Source: CAKZML01 sp041571575 (GTDB lineage Bacteria; Pseudomonadota; Gammaproteobacteria; Steroidobacterales; BM003). From it: a stretch of DNA of 12,391 bases. The position numbers were made by a program, and so were the translations under genes. Location: positions 1 to 12,391 of the forward strand of contig JBFFTZ010000047.1 in the NCBI GenBank assembly GCA_041571575.1. Direction: 5' to 3'. The notes beneath the pieces are model-generated. The model made no database searches and was not told where the DNA came from. It saw nothing but the letters and a program-made list of their open reading frames with translations. Position 1 is the first letter of the stretch. Each line of letters starts with the position of its first letter. Below are positions 1-6,672 of this stretch, piece by piece.

Positions 1-136
1 CATCCGCACCCTCGTCCCGGTAACGCTGGGCCAGCTCAAGAATACCGCCCATGACCCGGTGGCTTTTGAACTGCACACCCTTGACCACGACTCCGTCGCG
101 AACATCCAGGCAGGGAATTAGTCTTTTTGCAAGAAT
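1..136 (-). CDS. hisF: Imidazole glycerol phosphate synthase cyclase subunit HisF, N-terminal part (cut by window edge)
   Basis: HisF pairs with HisH. It takes ammonia made by HisH and converts PRFAR to imidazole glycerol phosphate and AICAR. The 45 visible codons read LAKRLIPCLDV then RDGVVVKGVQF, the conserved first strand of the HisF (beta/alpha)8 barrel including the catalytic Asp of CLDV. The rest lies beyond the left edge. The frame overlaps the end of hisA by 19 bases. No ATG, GTG or TTG sits where family members begin. The codon at 136-134, exactly where the usual Met of 'MLAKR' falls, is ATT, and it has GAGGAG eight bases upstream inside the hisA LEELG codons. The next possible starts lie after the catalytic Asp, so they would remove it. 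I therefore place the start at ATT. A sequencing error in one base of an ATG is the main alternative. Identity is certain; the start is probable. Confidence 0.9.
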   Translation of the reverse strand, partial: MLAKRLIPCLDVRDGVVVKGVQFKSHRVMGGILELAQRYRDEGAD

Positions 137-858
137 GGGCCCAACTCCTCGAGTGCTATTTTCCCATCCAGAAGCGCCTTGCCCACGATGGCCGCCTGCA
201 CCCCGGTCTGGTCCAGGGCATGCAAATCCCCTGCATCACGAACACCTCCGGATGCCTGGACTTCCAACTGCGGATAACGCGCCAGGCACTCGGCATACAA
301 CTCCAGGTTTGGACCTGTCATCGCTCCGTCCCGATCGATATCGGTGCACAGCACATGTATCAGTCCTGCCTGGGAGAAAAAATCCAGCGCCTGCCAGAGG
401 CTTTGGCCGGTCTCCCGGGTCCAGCCGTGACTCGAAAGTCGGGGCTCGCCATCGGCGTCCAGCCGTGCATCCAGCGCCAGCACAATTCGGCTTGCGCCAA
501 AATCCTTCAACCACTGGACCGCCGCCTGGGGTCTGAGCATCGCGGCACTTCCCAGGACGACCCGCCTTACCCCGGTTTCCAGCACCGTTTCGATCAGCGA
601 CTCATTGCGCAACCCGCCACCTACCTGGATCGACAAGCCCTCCATGACTGACAGATTGCGAATAATCTTTTCATTACCCGGTCGGCCGTCACGCGCTCCG
701 TTCAGGTCCACTAAATGCAGTAATGAACATCCTGCATCACGATAGGATGCCGCCAGGACCAGCGGATCAAACTTGTACTCGGTAACCTGGTCAAATTCGC
801 CTTTTAGCAGCCTGACGCACTGGCCGTCCTTCAGGTCAATCGCTGGAATAACAATCAT
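118..858 (-). CDS. hisA: ProFAR isomerase HisA
   Basis: HisA isomerises ProFAR to PRFAR, the Amadori rearrangement step of histidine synthesis, in the cytoplasm. The 246-residue protein has the usual length and a two-fold (beta/alpha)8 barrel pattern. IPAIDLKDG at residues 4-12 carries the first catalytic Asp (Asp8). The mirrored half has LALDAR (Asp130) and TDIDRDGAMTGPN at 172-184. Phosphate-binding glycine motifs are QVGGGLR near 78-84 and ASGGVRD near 202-208. The ATG shares one base with the hisH stop (TGATG), so the genes are translationally coupled. Its own 3' end overlaps the start of hisF. Nothing suggests the dual His/Trp enzyme PriA, which belongs to actinobacteria. Confidence 0.97.
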   Translation of the reverse strand: MIVIPAIDLKDGQCVRLLKGEFDQVTEYKFDPLVLAASYRDAGCSLLHLVDLNGARDGRPGNEKIIRNLSVMEGLSIQVGGGLRNESLIETVLETGVRRVVLGSAAMLRPQAAVQWLKDFGASRIVLALDARLDADGEPRLSSHGWTRETGQSLWQALDFFSQAGLIHVLCTDIDRDGAMTGPNLELYAECLARYPQLEVQASGGVRDAGDLHALDQTGVQAAIVGKALLDGKIALEELGPFLQKD

Positions 859-1448
859 CAGTAGTCTCTCAGGAAATTAGCTATCAGGCGGGCGCCCGGC
901 GCGCCGGAACGTTCTGGATGAAACTGGGTGGCGAAAAAATTAGCCCGGGCCGCAACACTAACAAACCGACTCCCATATTCGCTAGTGGCCACGGCAGAGG
1001 TACTGCTCCTCACCGCATAGCCATGGACAAAATAAAAGTACTGATTCTCGACGCCGGCAAGCAACGGCAACTCCCCCAGTGGCTCCACAGTATTCCACCC
1101 CATGTGGGGCACCGGTAAATTCTCCGTCGCGCTCATGCGCTCAACCTTACCCGGCAATACGCCCAGGCACTCCACATCACCTTCATCTGAACGCTCAAAC
1201 AGTAACTGCATACCCAGGCATATACCCAGTACCGGCTGGGTGAGAGTGGGGATAAGTTCGTCCAGCCCATATTCCCGAAGCCGGGTCATGGCATCGGCGG
1301 CGGCGCCCACCCCGGGGAGAATCACACGACTGGCTGAGCGAATACAGCCATGATCACGAGTCAATTCACCGGTCACGCCCAGCCGCTCCAGGGCAAACAT
1401 CACCGACCCGATGTTGGCGCCACCACTGTCGATCACCGCGACGCTCAC
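858..1448 (-). CDS. hisH: Imidazole glycerol phosphate synthase glutaminase subunit HisH
   Basis: HisH is the class I glutamine amidotransferase partner of HisF and releases ammonia from glutamine that is channelled to the cyclase. The 196 residues hold the nucleophile elbow GICLGMQ with Cys77, the oxyanion segment LPGVGAA near 44-50, PHMGWN near 114-119, and the His177/Glu179 pair of the triad in QFHPE. The N-terminus reads IDSGGANIGSV where the E. coli type has YGxGNLxSV; as I recall, this 'GGAN' form is typical of Xanthomonas-type HisH, which fits the other lineage hints. Start codon is GTG, overlapping the hisB stop as GTGA. The 3' end shares one base with the hisA start. Confidence 0.97.
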   Translation of the reverse strand: MSVAVIDSGGANIGSVMFALERLGVTGELTRDHGCIRSASRVILPGVGAAADAMTRLREYGLDELIPTLTQPVLGICLGMQLLFERSDEGDVECLGVLPGKVERMSATENLPVPHMGWNTVEPLGELPLLAGVENQYFYFVHGYAVRSSTSAVATSEYGSRFVSVAARANFFATQFHPERSGAPGARLIANFLRDY

Positions 1449-2512
1449 AGGATTCCCTTGGTGGTGGGTAAATCCGAGCCGGACACCGCAATGGCCTGCC
1501 TGGTCGCCCTGCCCACAGCCTTGAACACGGCCTCCACCATGTGATGCGTGTTTTCACCTTCCACGTGAATATGCAGAGAACAGGCCATGGCCTGGGACAG
1601 TGAACGGAAGAAATGCGACACCATTTCCGTCGACAAGCCACCCACCTGGTCCCGGGGGAAATCTCCTTCAAATACCAGGTAAGAACGACCCCCCAGGTCC
1701 AGGGCTACCCGCGCCTGGGACTCGTCCATGGGCAACAAAAAGCCATAGCGCCCTATTCCGTGCTTGCTCCCCAGAGCCTCGGCCATGGCTTCGCCCAGGG
1801 CGATACCGCAATCCTCAACCGTGTGGTGCTCGTCAATTTCTAAATCACCCTTGCAGGACAAGGACAGGGAGAAACCGCCGTGCTTGGCCAGTTGCTCAAG
1901 CATGTGATCAAAAAAGCCGATTCCCGTGTCCACCGCAATCTGGTTGGGAACATCCAGATTCACCTCCACCTTGATATCAGTCTCGCGGGTCTTTCGCTGT
2001 CGGCTCGCGATCCGTGGCGCCAACAACAACTGATCGGCCAGGGCTTTCCAGGTCATCCCCTCGGGACCCACCATCAGCCCCTGGATTCCCAGGTTGGCCG
2101 CCAACTGCATGTCAGTCTCCCGATCACCGATGACATAGCTGTGTCGGCGATCAAGCGTTACCTCCCTCAGAAAGTCAGACAACAGACCCAGCCTGGGTTT
2201 GCGGCAGGCGCATTCCTGGTGATCGAAATGCGGGCAGATATATTGCTTGTCGAAATGCACTCCCTGGCTGGCAAACAACCCCAGGATAAAATCATGTGAA
2301 GTATCAAAATCCTCCTGGGGAAAGCTTTGGGTTCCAAGACCATCCTGGTTAGACACCAATACCAGCCGGTATCCTGCTTCGCTCAATCGCGCCAGTGCAG
2401 GAATCACGCCTTCGAGCAAGCGGATCTTATCCAGGGCATCAACCTGCTCATCGGGTGGCTCGTGAACCATGGTCCCGTCACGGTCAACAAAAAGGACTCT
2501 TTGTTCAGACAT
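1445..2512 (-). CDS. hisB: Bifunctional histidinol-phosphatase / imidazoleglycerol-phosphate dehydratase HisB
   Basis: This fused enzyme performs two non-consecutive steps: dehydration of imidazole glycerol phosphate, and dephosphorylation of histidinol phosphate. Residues 1 to about 165 form a HAD-superfamily phosphatase: FVDRDGT with Asp10 and Asp12, a Cys/His zinc-binding stretch CPHFDHQECACRKP at 93-106, and GDRETD at 129-134. Residues from about 175 to 355 form the dehydratase with FFDHMLEQLAKHG, DEHHTVEDCGIALGEA and a mirrored HIHVEGENTHHMVEA metal site. The 355-residue length matches the fused enterobacterial/Xanthomonas type; many other bacteria have separate enzymes. Start ATG overlaps the hisC stop as TAATG, with GGAG seven bases upstream. 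The junction with hisC carries a 16-base near-exact duplication. Confidence 0.97.
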   Translation of the reverse strand: MSEQRVLFVDRDGTMVHEPPDEQVDALDKIRLLEGVIPALARLSEAGYRLVLVSNQDGLGTQSFPQEDFDTSHDFILGLFASQGVHFDKQYICPHFDHQECACRKPRLGLLSDFLREVTLDRRHSYVIGDRETDMQLAANLGIQGLMVGPEGMTWKALADQLLLAPRIASRQRKTRETDIKVEVNLDVPNQIAVDTGIGFFDHMLEQLAKHGGFSLSLSCKGDLEIDEHHTVEDCGIALGEAMAEALGSKHGIGRYGFLLPMDESQARVALDLGGRSYLVFEGDFPRDQVGGLSTEMVSHFFRSLSQAMACSLHIHVEGENTHHMVEAVFKAVGRATRQAIAVSGSDLPTTKGIL

Positions 2513-3588
2513 TACCCTGCTCCCCCATTACCCTGCTTCCTAAGCACTGCCACGACCGCCTCATTCTGCTCGGGTGTGCCCACGGTAATCCGCAAGCAAT
2601 TCTCCAGGCCCGGTTCCTTGCTGAAATTCCTGATCAGTATGCCGTCCCTGGCGAAGGCGGCATCCACTGCCGCTGCATCGTCTACAGAGATCAACAAGAA
2701 ATTGGCATCGCTGGGCCATACCTTGCGCACGATTTTCAGGCCGGCCAACTCCCGGGCCATGTTGTCCCTGAGCAGACGGGTCTGCTCAATTTTCTGCTCC
2801 AGTGCCTGCAACGCCAGGGGGGCCAGCAATGCTTCTCCCGCTTCGAGCACCGGTGTGGACAATGCATAGGGAGGTATTATCCGCTTGAACAGACCGGTGA
2901 TCTCAAGTGAAGAGATCAGCGCCCCAAGCCTGGCGCCGGCCAGGCCATAGGCCTTGGAAAGGGTGCGAAGAATTACCAGGTTGGGCCAGGCATCCAGGGA
3001 ATCAACCAGGCTCGCACGATCAGCAAACTCCACGTAGGCCTCATCCACAACGACCACTGCTCGACCCAGCAATGCACGGCAAACCTCGAACACGGCCGCC
3101 TCATCCAGCAACTGGCCGGTCGGGTTGTTGGGTGAACACAAGAACACCAGCTTGGTGTTTTTCTCGCAGGCGGTGAGCAGTTTTTCAGGATCCAGCGCAA
3201 ACGCCTGCTCCGGTTCAAGTGGAACCTCGATGACACCGGCACCCTGCACCTGTGCATAGACCCGATACATGCCAAAGGTCGGTGGGCAGATCACGATACT
3301 GTCCACACCTTCTCGACAAAACAGCCGCAGCAACAGGTCTATCGCCTCGTCACTGCCACGGGTCAGTGCCAGTTGTCCCGCCTCAACCCCGTACATCCGG
3401 GCAAGGCGTGCAGAAATCGCTTCCGGATAGGGATCAGGGTAACGGTTTAGGCCCCGAACCGAATTATCCGCCTCGCTACGCCACGCTGACTCGTTGGCAT
3501 TCAGCCGCATGCCTTCTTCCGATTCCGGCGGCAGGTAGGGCTGCATTGCCAGGACCTGGGGTCTGACCAGCTTCAGGATCTGGCTCAT
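2512..3588 (-). CDS. hisC: Histidinol-phosphate aminotransferase HisC
   Basis: HisC is a PLP-dependent fold-type I aminotransferase converting imidazole acetol phosphate and glutamate to histidinol phosphate and 2-oxoglutarate. The 358 residues show the substrate-end motif LNANES near 29-34, the PLP phosphate-binding GSDEAID at 78-84, NPTGQ at 155-159, DEAYVEF at 182-188, and the Schiff-base lysine in TLSKAYGLAGARLGA (Lys212). The start ATG overlaps the hisD stop as ATGA. The extreme C-terminus (KQGNGGAG) is low complexity and is encoded by the short duplication at the hisB start, so those residues are probably not functional. Confidence 0.97.
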   Translation of the reverse strand: MSQILKLVRPQVLAMQPYLPPESEEGMRLNANESAWRSEADNSVRGLNRYPDPYPEAISARLARMYGVEAGQLALTRGSDEAIDLLLRLFCREGVDSIVICPPTFGMYRVYAQVQGAGVIEVPLEPEQAFALDPEKLLTACEKNTKLVFLCSPNNPTGQLLDEAAVFEVCRALLGRAVVVVDEAYVEFADRASLVDSLDAWPNLVILRTLSKAYGLAGARLGALISSLEITGLFKRIIPPYALSTPVLEAGEALLAPLALQALEQKIEQTRLLRDNMARELAGLKIVRKVWPSDANFLLISVDDAAAVDAAFARDGILIRNFSKEPGLENCLRITVGTPEQNEAVVAVLRKQGNGGAG

Positions 3589-4898
3589 GCTGAATCCCCT
3601 GGGGATAGCCTGGCCAGTCGCAGGGTCACAGCCTGGGCGTGGGCCCTCAACCCTTCCATCTCGGCCATGACCTGGGCCACCGGGCCGATATTCATCAAGC
3701 CCGCGGGAGACAGTTCCTGGACCGTCATGCGACGCAGAAAATCCGACAAGGACAAACCGCTCACCGAGCGGGCGTAACCATAGGTGGGCAACACGTGATT
3801 AGTCCCACTGCAATAATCTCCCACTGACTCCGGGGTCCACGGGCCGAGGAACACTGACCCGGCATTCTGGACATCAGGCAGCCATACCCGGGGCTCGACA
3901 ACTTGCAGAATCAAGTGCTCCGGCGCGTAGGCATTCACAACCTCCATGGCGATTTCCAGGTTCTCCACCAGGATTGTGCGACTACCCTGCAAGGCCTTCT
4001 CGGCAATCTCCGCCCGGGGCAACGTGGCCAGTTGTATCCCGAGCTGCGCCTGGACCTGGTCGGACAGCTCCTGGCTGGTGGTTACCAGCACGACCTGGGA
4101 ATCCGGACCGTGCTCGGCCTGGGACAGCAAATCCGAGGCGATCAGCTCCGCATCGGCGTTCTCATCCGCCACCACCATGATTTCCGAAGGTCCGGCGGGC
4201 ATATCGCACACACAGCCCAGCGGATCAGTGGAGACGAGCATCTTGGCCGCGGTCACCCAGGCATTTCCCGGACCAAAAATCTTGTCCACCCGGGGAATGC
4301 TTTCGGTGCCATAGGCCATTGCGGCTATCGCCTGGGCGCCACCTACCTTGTATACCTCCGCCACCCCACACTTGCGGGCGGCCACAAGCACTGCGGCATT
4401 CGCGCCACCCTCGCCATCCGGCGGGGTAAATATCACCTGTCGGGCACAACCGGCGACGCTGGCGGGAATCGCCAGCATGATCACCGCTGAAGGCAGCGCC
4501 GCAGTTCCTGCCGGCACATACAGGCCAACTGAGCCCAGGGGACGCACCAGTTGCTCGCAGATCACACCAGGAGCGGTCTCCACGCGGATGGCCGATGGCC
4601 GCTGGGCCTCGTGGAACTTGCGCACGTTGGCGATCGCCCTGTCCAGCGCCACTTTCTGCTCATCGCTGACCAGCTTCTCGGCCTGTTGAAATTCGGCCTC
4701 CGACACCTGCAGGGACTCAAGCTCGACGCCATCAATCTCTCGAGTCAGTTCCCGGAGCGCCGAATCGCCGGCGCGTTTGACCTGCTCGATAATTTGCTCG
4801 ACCCGCTGGCGCACCTCGCTACCCTGGCTCTGGGCCGGACGCGCCAGAGCCGAGCGCTTCGCCGCGGCATCCAGGGAATTCCATTGCACGCATTGCAT
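3585..4898 (-). CDS. hisD: Histidinol dehydrogenase HisD
   Basis: HisD is a zinc and NAD-dependent enzyme that oxidises histidinol twice to histidine, the last two steps of the pathway. With the start chosen here it has 437 residues, the normal length. Visible signatures are GLYVPAGTA, the long GPGNAWVTAAK segment, DMPAGPSE, the zinc-ligand segment LLSQAEHGPDSQ, the catalytic YAPEHL pair, GDYCSGTNHVLPTYGYA, and a C-terminal LRAHAQAV with the last zinc-binding His. The open frame runs upstream to 5015, but that extension lies antiframe inside hisG, is rich in Arg, Cys and Trp, and is not HisD-like. The ATG at 4898 has AGGGAGGGG just upstream and gives a MQCVQWNSL start, so I use it. It follows the hisG stop by 13 bases and overlaps hisC by four. 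Confidence 0.96.
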   Translation of the reverse strand: MQCVQWNSLDAAAKRSALARPAQSQGSEVRQRVEQIIEQVKRAGDSALRELTREIDGVELESLQVSEAEFQQAEKLVSDEQKVALDRAIANVRKFHEAQRPSAIRVETAPGVICEQLVRPLGSVGLYVPAGTAALPSAVIMLAIPASVAGCARQVIFTPPDGEGGANAAVLVAARKCGVAEVYKVGGAQAIAAMAYGTESIPRVDKIFGPGNAWVTAAKMLVSTDPLGCVCDMPAGPSEIMVVADENADAELIASDLLSQAEHGPDSQVVLVTTSQELSDQVQAQLGIQLATLPRAEIAEKALQGSRTILVENLEIAMEVVNAYAPEHLILQVVEPRVWLPDVQNAGSVFLGPWTPESVGDYCSGTNHVLPTYGYARSVSGLSLSDFLRRMTVQELSPAGLMNIGPVAQVMAEMEGLRAHAQAVTLRLARLSPGDSA

Positions 4899-4911
4899 AG
4901 CAGTCCCCTCC

Positions 4912-5811
4912 CTAGGGCAGCATCTTCTCGAGGGGCAACACCAGCAATGAGGTCGCCCCCGCGGATTGCAGCGCCTCCAGGGTTTCCCAGAACACCTCTT
5001 CCGGACATACCGCATGCACCGCCACCTTGTCCGGGCGCCCTTCGAGGGGCATTACGGTAGGCGCCTCACTGCCCGGGAGCAGGTCGGATATCTCTTTCAT
5101 TGCAGCGCGGGGGGCATGCAGCATGATGTACTTGCTTTCCCGCACCTGAAGCACTCCGTCCAGGCGCCGGATCAGCCGCTGGATCCATTCTTCGGAAACT
5201 ACCGGCACCTCCATCGTGGTCCGTAGCAGCACCGACTGGCTTTCGAGAATCGTCTCCACCTCACGCAGGTGATTGGCCGCCAGGGTTACACCCGTGGATA
5301 CCAGGTCACAAATAAAGTCAGCCTTTCCCAGCTTGGGCGCGATTTCCACTGCACCGGAGAGCACCACCACTTGCGCCTCGACATTATTACGGCGCAGGTA
5401 ATCACCTAACAGGAACGGATAACTGGTGGCGACTTTCTTGCCTGCCAGTGATGCGGGTCCCTCGTAGGCCACACCCTCGGGGGCGGCGATGCAAAGCCGG
5501 CACTGGCCGACGCCAAGGTTGCGAAGCACTTCCAGCCCCCCGGGCTCTCCCCGGGAGAGTCTCTCCAGGCGGTGTTCCTCCACCACGTTCAGACCTGCAA
5601 TGCCAAGTTGGCAGGCACCCTCTATCACCAGGCCGGGAATGTCGTCATCCCGCACCAGCAGGATGTCCAGGGGCATATTTTCCCCGTAACAGATCAATTG
5701 ATCCGGAGCCCGGCTGTAAACCAGGCCACAGCGGTGAAGCAAATCCAGCGAGTTATCCGTCAAGCGCCCCGATTTTTGAACGCCCACCCGCATGCGCAAT
5801 GTCTTATCCAT
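4912..5811 (-). CDS. hisG: ATP phosphoribosyltransferase HisG, long form
   Basis: HisG joins ATP and PRPP, the committed and feedback-inhibited first step of histidine synthesis. The 299-residue product is the long form with its own C-terminal regulatory ACT-like domain, so no HisZ partner is expected. It shows VQKSGRL at 11-17, DILLVRDDDIPGLV at 49-62, the PRPP-binding segment DFICDLVSTGVTLAAN at 165-180, RESKYIMLHAP near 224-234, and an ending LPLEKML shared with the E. coli protein. The frame extends upstream to 5868, but the ATG at 5811 has GGGAGAGG close upstream and matches the family N-terminus. That ATG lies inside the last codons of the TrpR-like gene (8-base overlap), indicating coupling to it. 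Confidence 0.97.
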   Translation of the reverse strand: MDKTLRMRVGVQKSGRLTDNSLDLLHRCGLVYSRAPDQLICYGENMPLDILLVRDDDIPGLVIEGACQLGIAGLNVVEEHRLERLSRGEPGGLEVLRNLGVGQCRLCIAAPEGVAYEGPASLAGKKVATSYPFLLGDYLRRNNVEAQVVVLSGAVEIAPKLGKADFICDLVSTGVTLAANHLREVETILESQSVLLRTTMEVPVVSEEWIQRLIRRLDGVLQVRESKYIMLHAPRAAMKEISDLLPGSEAPTVMPLEGRPDKVAVHAVCPEEVFWETLEALQSAGATSLLVLPLEKMLP

Positions 5812-6133
5812 TTGCCTCTCCCGGCACCTGTTCGCCGGCAACTCGCTGCCAGGCAATGTTGTAGCCACTGGTTGGTTCTCCCATGCATCGGGCCACTCGC
5901 CCGGTGGTGGTCACGCTAACCCCGGTGCGCTCAGCGATCTCCCGATAGGCCAGTCCCTGCTTTAGCAGACCCACCACAAGCCAGCGATCAGCCAGTGCCT
6001 GCAACTCTGCGGGAGTGGTCAAATCACTCAGGAATGCGGCTACCTCATTGGCATTAGCCAGCGACAAAAAGGCCTCGCAGAGTGCCTGCCGGGCCCGTTT
6101 ATCCTGCTCTGGTGAAGATTCTCTTGGTTTCAT
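5804..6133 (-). CDS. TrpR/YerC-family DNA-binding protein heading the his operon (putative histidine repressor)
   Basis: The 109-residue protein belongs to the TrpR-like superfamily and looks closer to Bacillus YerC than to E. coli TrpR. Residues 30-58 read EVAAFLSDLTTPAELQALADR followed by a basic, Leu-rich helix. Residues 61-83 form the helix-turn-helix (YREIAERTGVSVTTTGRVARC). The tail GYNIAWQRV near 90-98 is typical of the YerC subgroup. It is the first gene of the his operon and overlaps hisG by eight bases, so it should be made together with the pathway it probably controls. From memory, comparative genomics has proposed TrpR-like regulators of histidine genes; I cannot check this here. 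The upstream palindrome and the lack of a His-rich attenuator peptide fit autoregulation by a His-responsive repressor. Family is well supported; ligand and target are inferred. Confidence 0.85.
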   Translation of the reverse strand: MKPRESSPEQDKRARQALCEAFLSLANANEVAAFLSDLTTPAELQALADRWLVVGLLKQGLAYREIAERTGVSVTTTGRVARCMGEPTSGYNIAWQRVAGEQVPGEANG

Positions 6134-6159
6134 TAGACTTTCTCTCGATGACGTATAAG

Positions 6160-6185
6160 CGTATTAGTACGCTAATACGTTATTA
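6160..6185. promoter_or_regulatory. Candidate operator: inverted repeat in front of the TrpR-like/his operon
   Basis: CGTATTAG-TACG-CTAATACG at 6160-6179 is a perfect inverted repeat with 8-bp arms and a 4-bp spacer. A second, overlapping inverted repeat TAATA-CGT-TATTA occupies 6173-6185. Thus three TATTAG/TATTAC half-sites follow each other at about 10-base steps. The 18-base core resembles the E. coli TrpR operator half-site (GTACTAG), with GTATTAG here. It lies about 27 bases upstream of the start codon of the TrpR-like gene. Binding is inferred, the repeat is seen directly. Confidence 0.6.
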
Positions 6186-6192
6186 CATGCAA
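6163..6192 (-). promoter_or_regulatory. Possible his operon promoter overlapped by the operator
   Basis: On the minus strand TTGCAT (6192-6187) could serve as -35, followed after 17-18 bases by TACTAA/ACTAAT, a poor -10 at best four of six matches. The -10 and spacer fall inside the inverted repeat, as expected of a repressed promoter. No better promoter is evident between 6134 and about 6250 on this strand. No open frame with a run of His codons is present, so an E. coli-type his attenuator is unlikely. Confidence 0.3.
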
Positions 6193-6258
6193 ATGCTTTT
6201 TTGCCTGAACACTGATGGAGCGGCAAGGGAAAAACCTTCTGTTTGCCCCCCAACGGGA

Positions 6259-6287
6259 TTGACAGGTGACCGAAAAATCACGACAAT
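6259..6287 (+). promoter_or_regulatory. rpsT promoter
   Basis: A perfect -35 TTGACA at 6259-6264 is followed by a 17-base spacer and GACAAT at 6282-6287, four of six matches to the -10 consensus. Transcription would start near 6293-6295 and give a leader of about 40 bases before rpsT. Confidence 0.65.
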
Positions 6288-6335
6288 GCTCGGCTTTCCG
6301 CCCTAACGGCGAACAGATTCATTCGGAGAATAGTC

Positions 6336-6599
6336 TTGGCTAACAGCAAAACCGCAGCGAAACGCGCCCGTCAGAACACCGTGCGTCGCGATCACAACAT
6401 TGCCCTGAAGTCGCGTATGCGTACCTTTGTGAAAAGAGTGCTGGTCGCTATCGCCTCGGGTGACAAGGCTGCTGCTACCGAAACCTACAACGAGGCCGTG
6501 CCCGTCATTGACGGTGCCGCTTCAAAGGGTTTGATCCACGCCAACAAGGCCGCTCGTCACAAGAGCCGCCTGAACAGCCACATCAAAAAGATGGCTTAA
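6336..6599 (+). CDS. rpsT: 30S ribosomal protein S20
   Basis: S20 is a small basic protein that binds 16S rRNA early in 30S assembly. The 87-residue product begins MANSKTAAKRARQN and contains SRMRTFVKRV near 26-35 and KGLIHANKAARHKSRLN near 65-81, aligning end to end with the E. coli protein of the same length. The start codon is TTG, with GGAG eight bases upstream; E. coli rpsT also starts with UUG, which there takes part in autoregulation. The gene is monocistronic: its own promoter upstream and a strong terminator 24 bases after the stop. It runs opposite to the his operon and converges with obgE. Confidence 0.97.
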   Translation: MANSKTAAKRARQNTVRRDHNIALKSRMRTFVKRVLVAIASGDKAAATETYNEAVPVIDGAASKGLIHANKAARHKSRLNSHIKKMA

Positions 6600-6617
6600 T
6601 GCGCTGGACGCGAATAT

Positions 6618-6650
6618 AAAAAAGGCCGGTCACTGACCGGCCTTTTTTTT
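6618..6650. terminator. Bidirectional intrinsic terminator between rpsT and obgE
   Basis: A GC-rich stem GGCCGGT/ACCGGCC (6624-6630 with 6636-6642) and 5-base loop is flanked by six A on the left and eight T on the right. It therefore has a U-tract on both strands: it terminates rpsT on the plus strand and obgE on the minus strand, whose stop codon is 23 bases away. Confidence 0.92.
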
Positions 6651-6672
6651 GCCTGGAATTACACCCGAATAC

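Noticed and set aside
4074..4081. GCTGGTGG, the E. coli Chi sequence
   Set aside because: A single 8-base match inside hisD is expected by chance, and Chi differs between lineages.
4899..5015. N-terminal extension of hisD
   Set aside because: It overlaps hisG in another frame, is Arg/Cys/Trp rich, and a normal start with a strong ribosome site exists at 4898.
5812..5868. N-terminal extension of hisG
   Set aside because: It overlaps the TrpR-like gene; the ATG at 5811 has a good ribosome site and matches the family.
6134..6335. Search for a his attenuator leader peptide
   Set aside because: No short frame with consecutive His codons and no attenuator terminator was seen on the minus strand.
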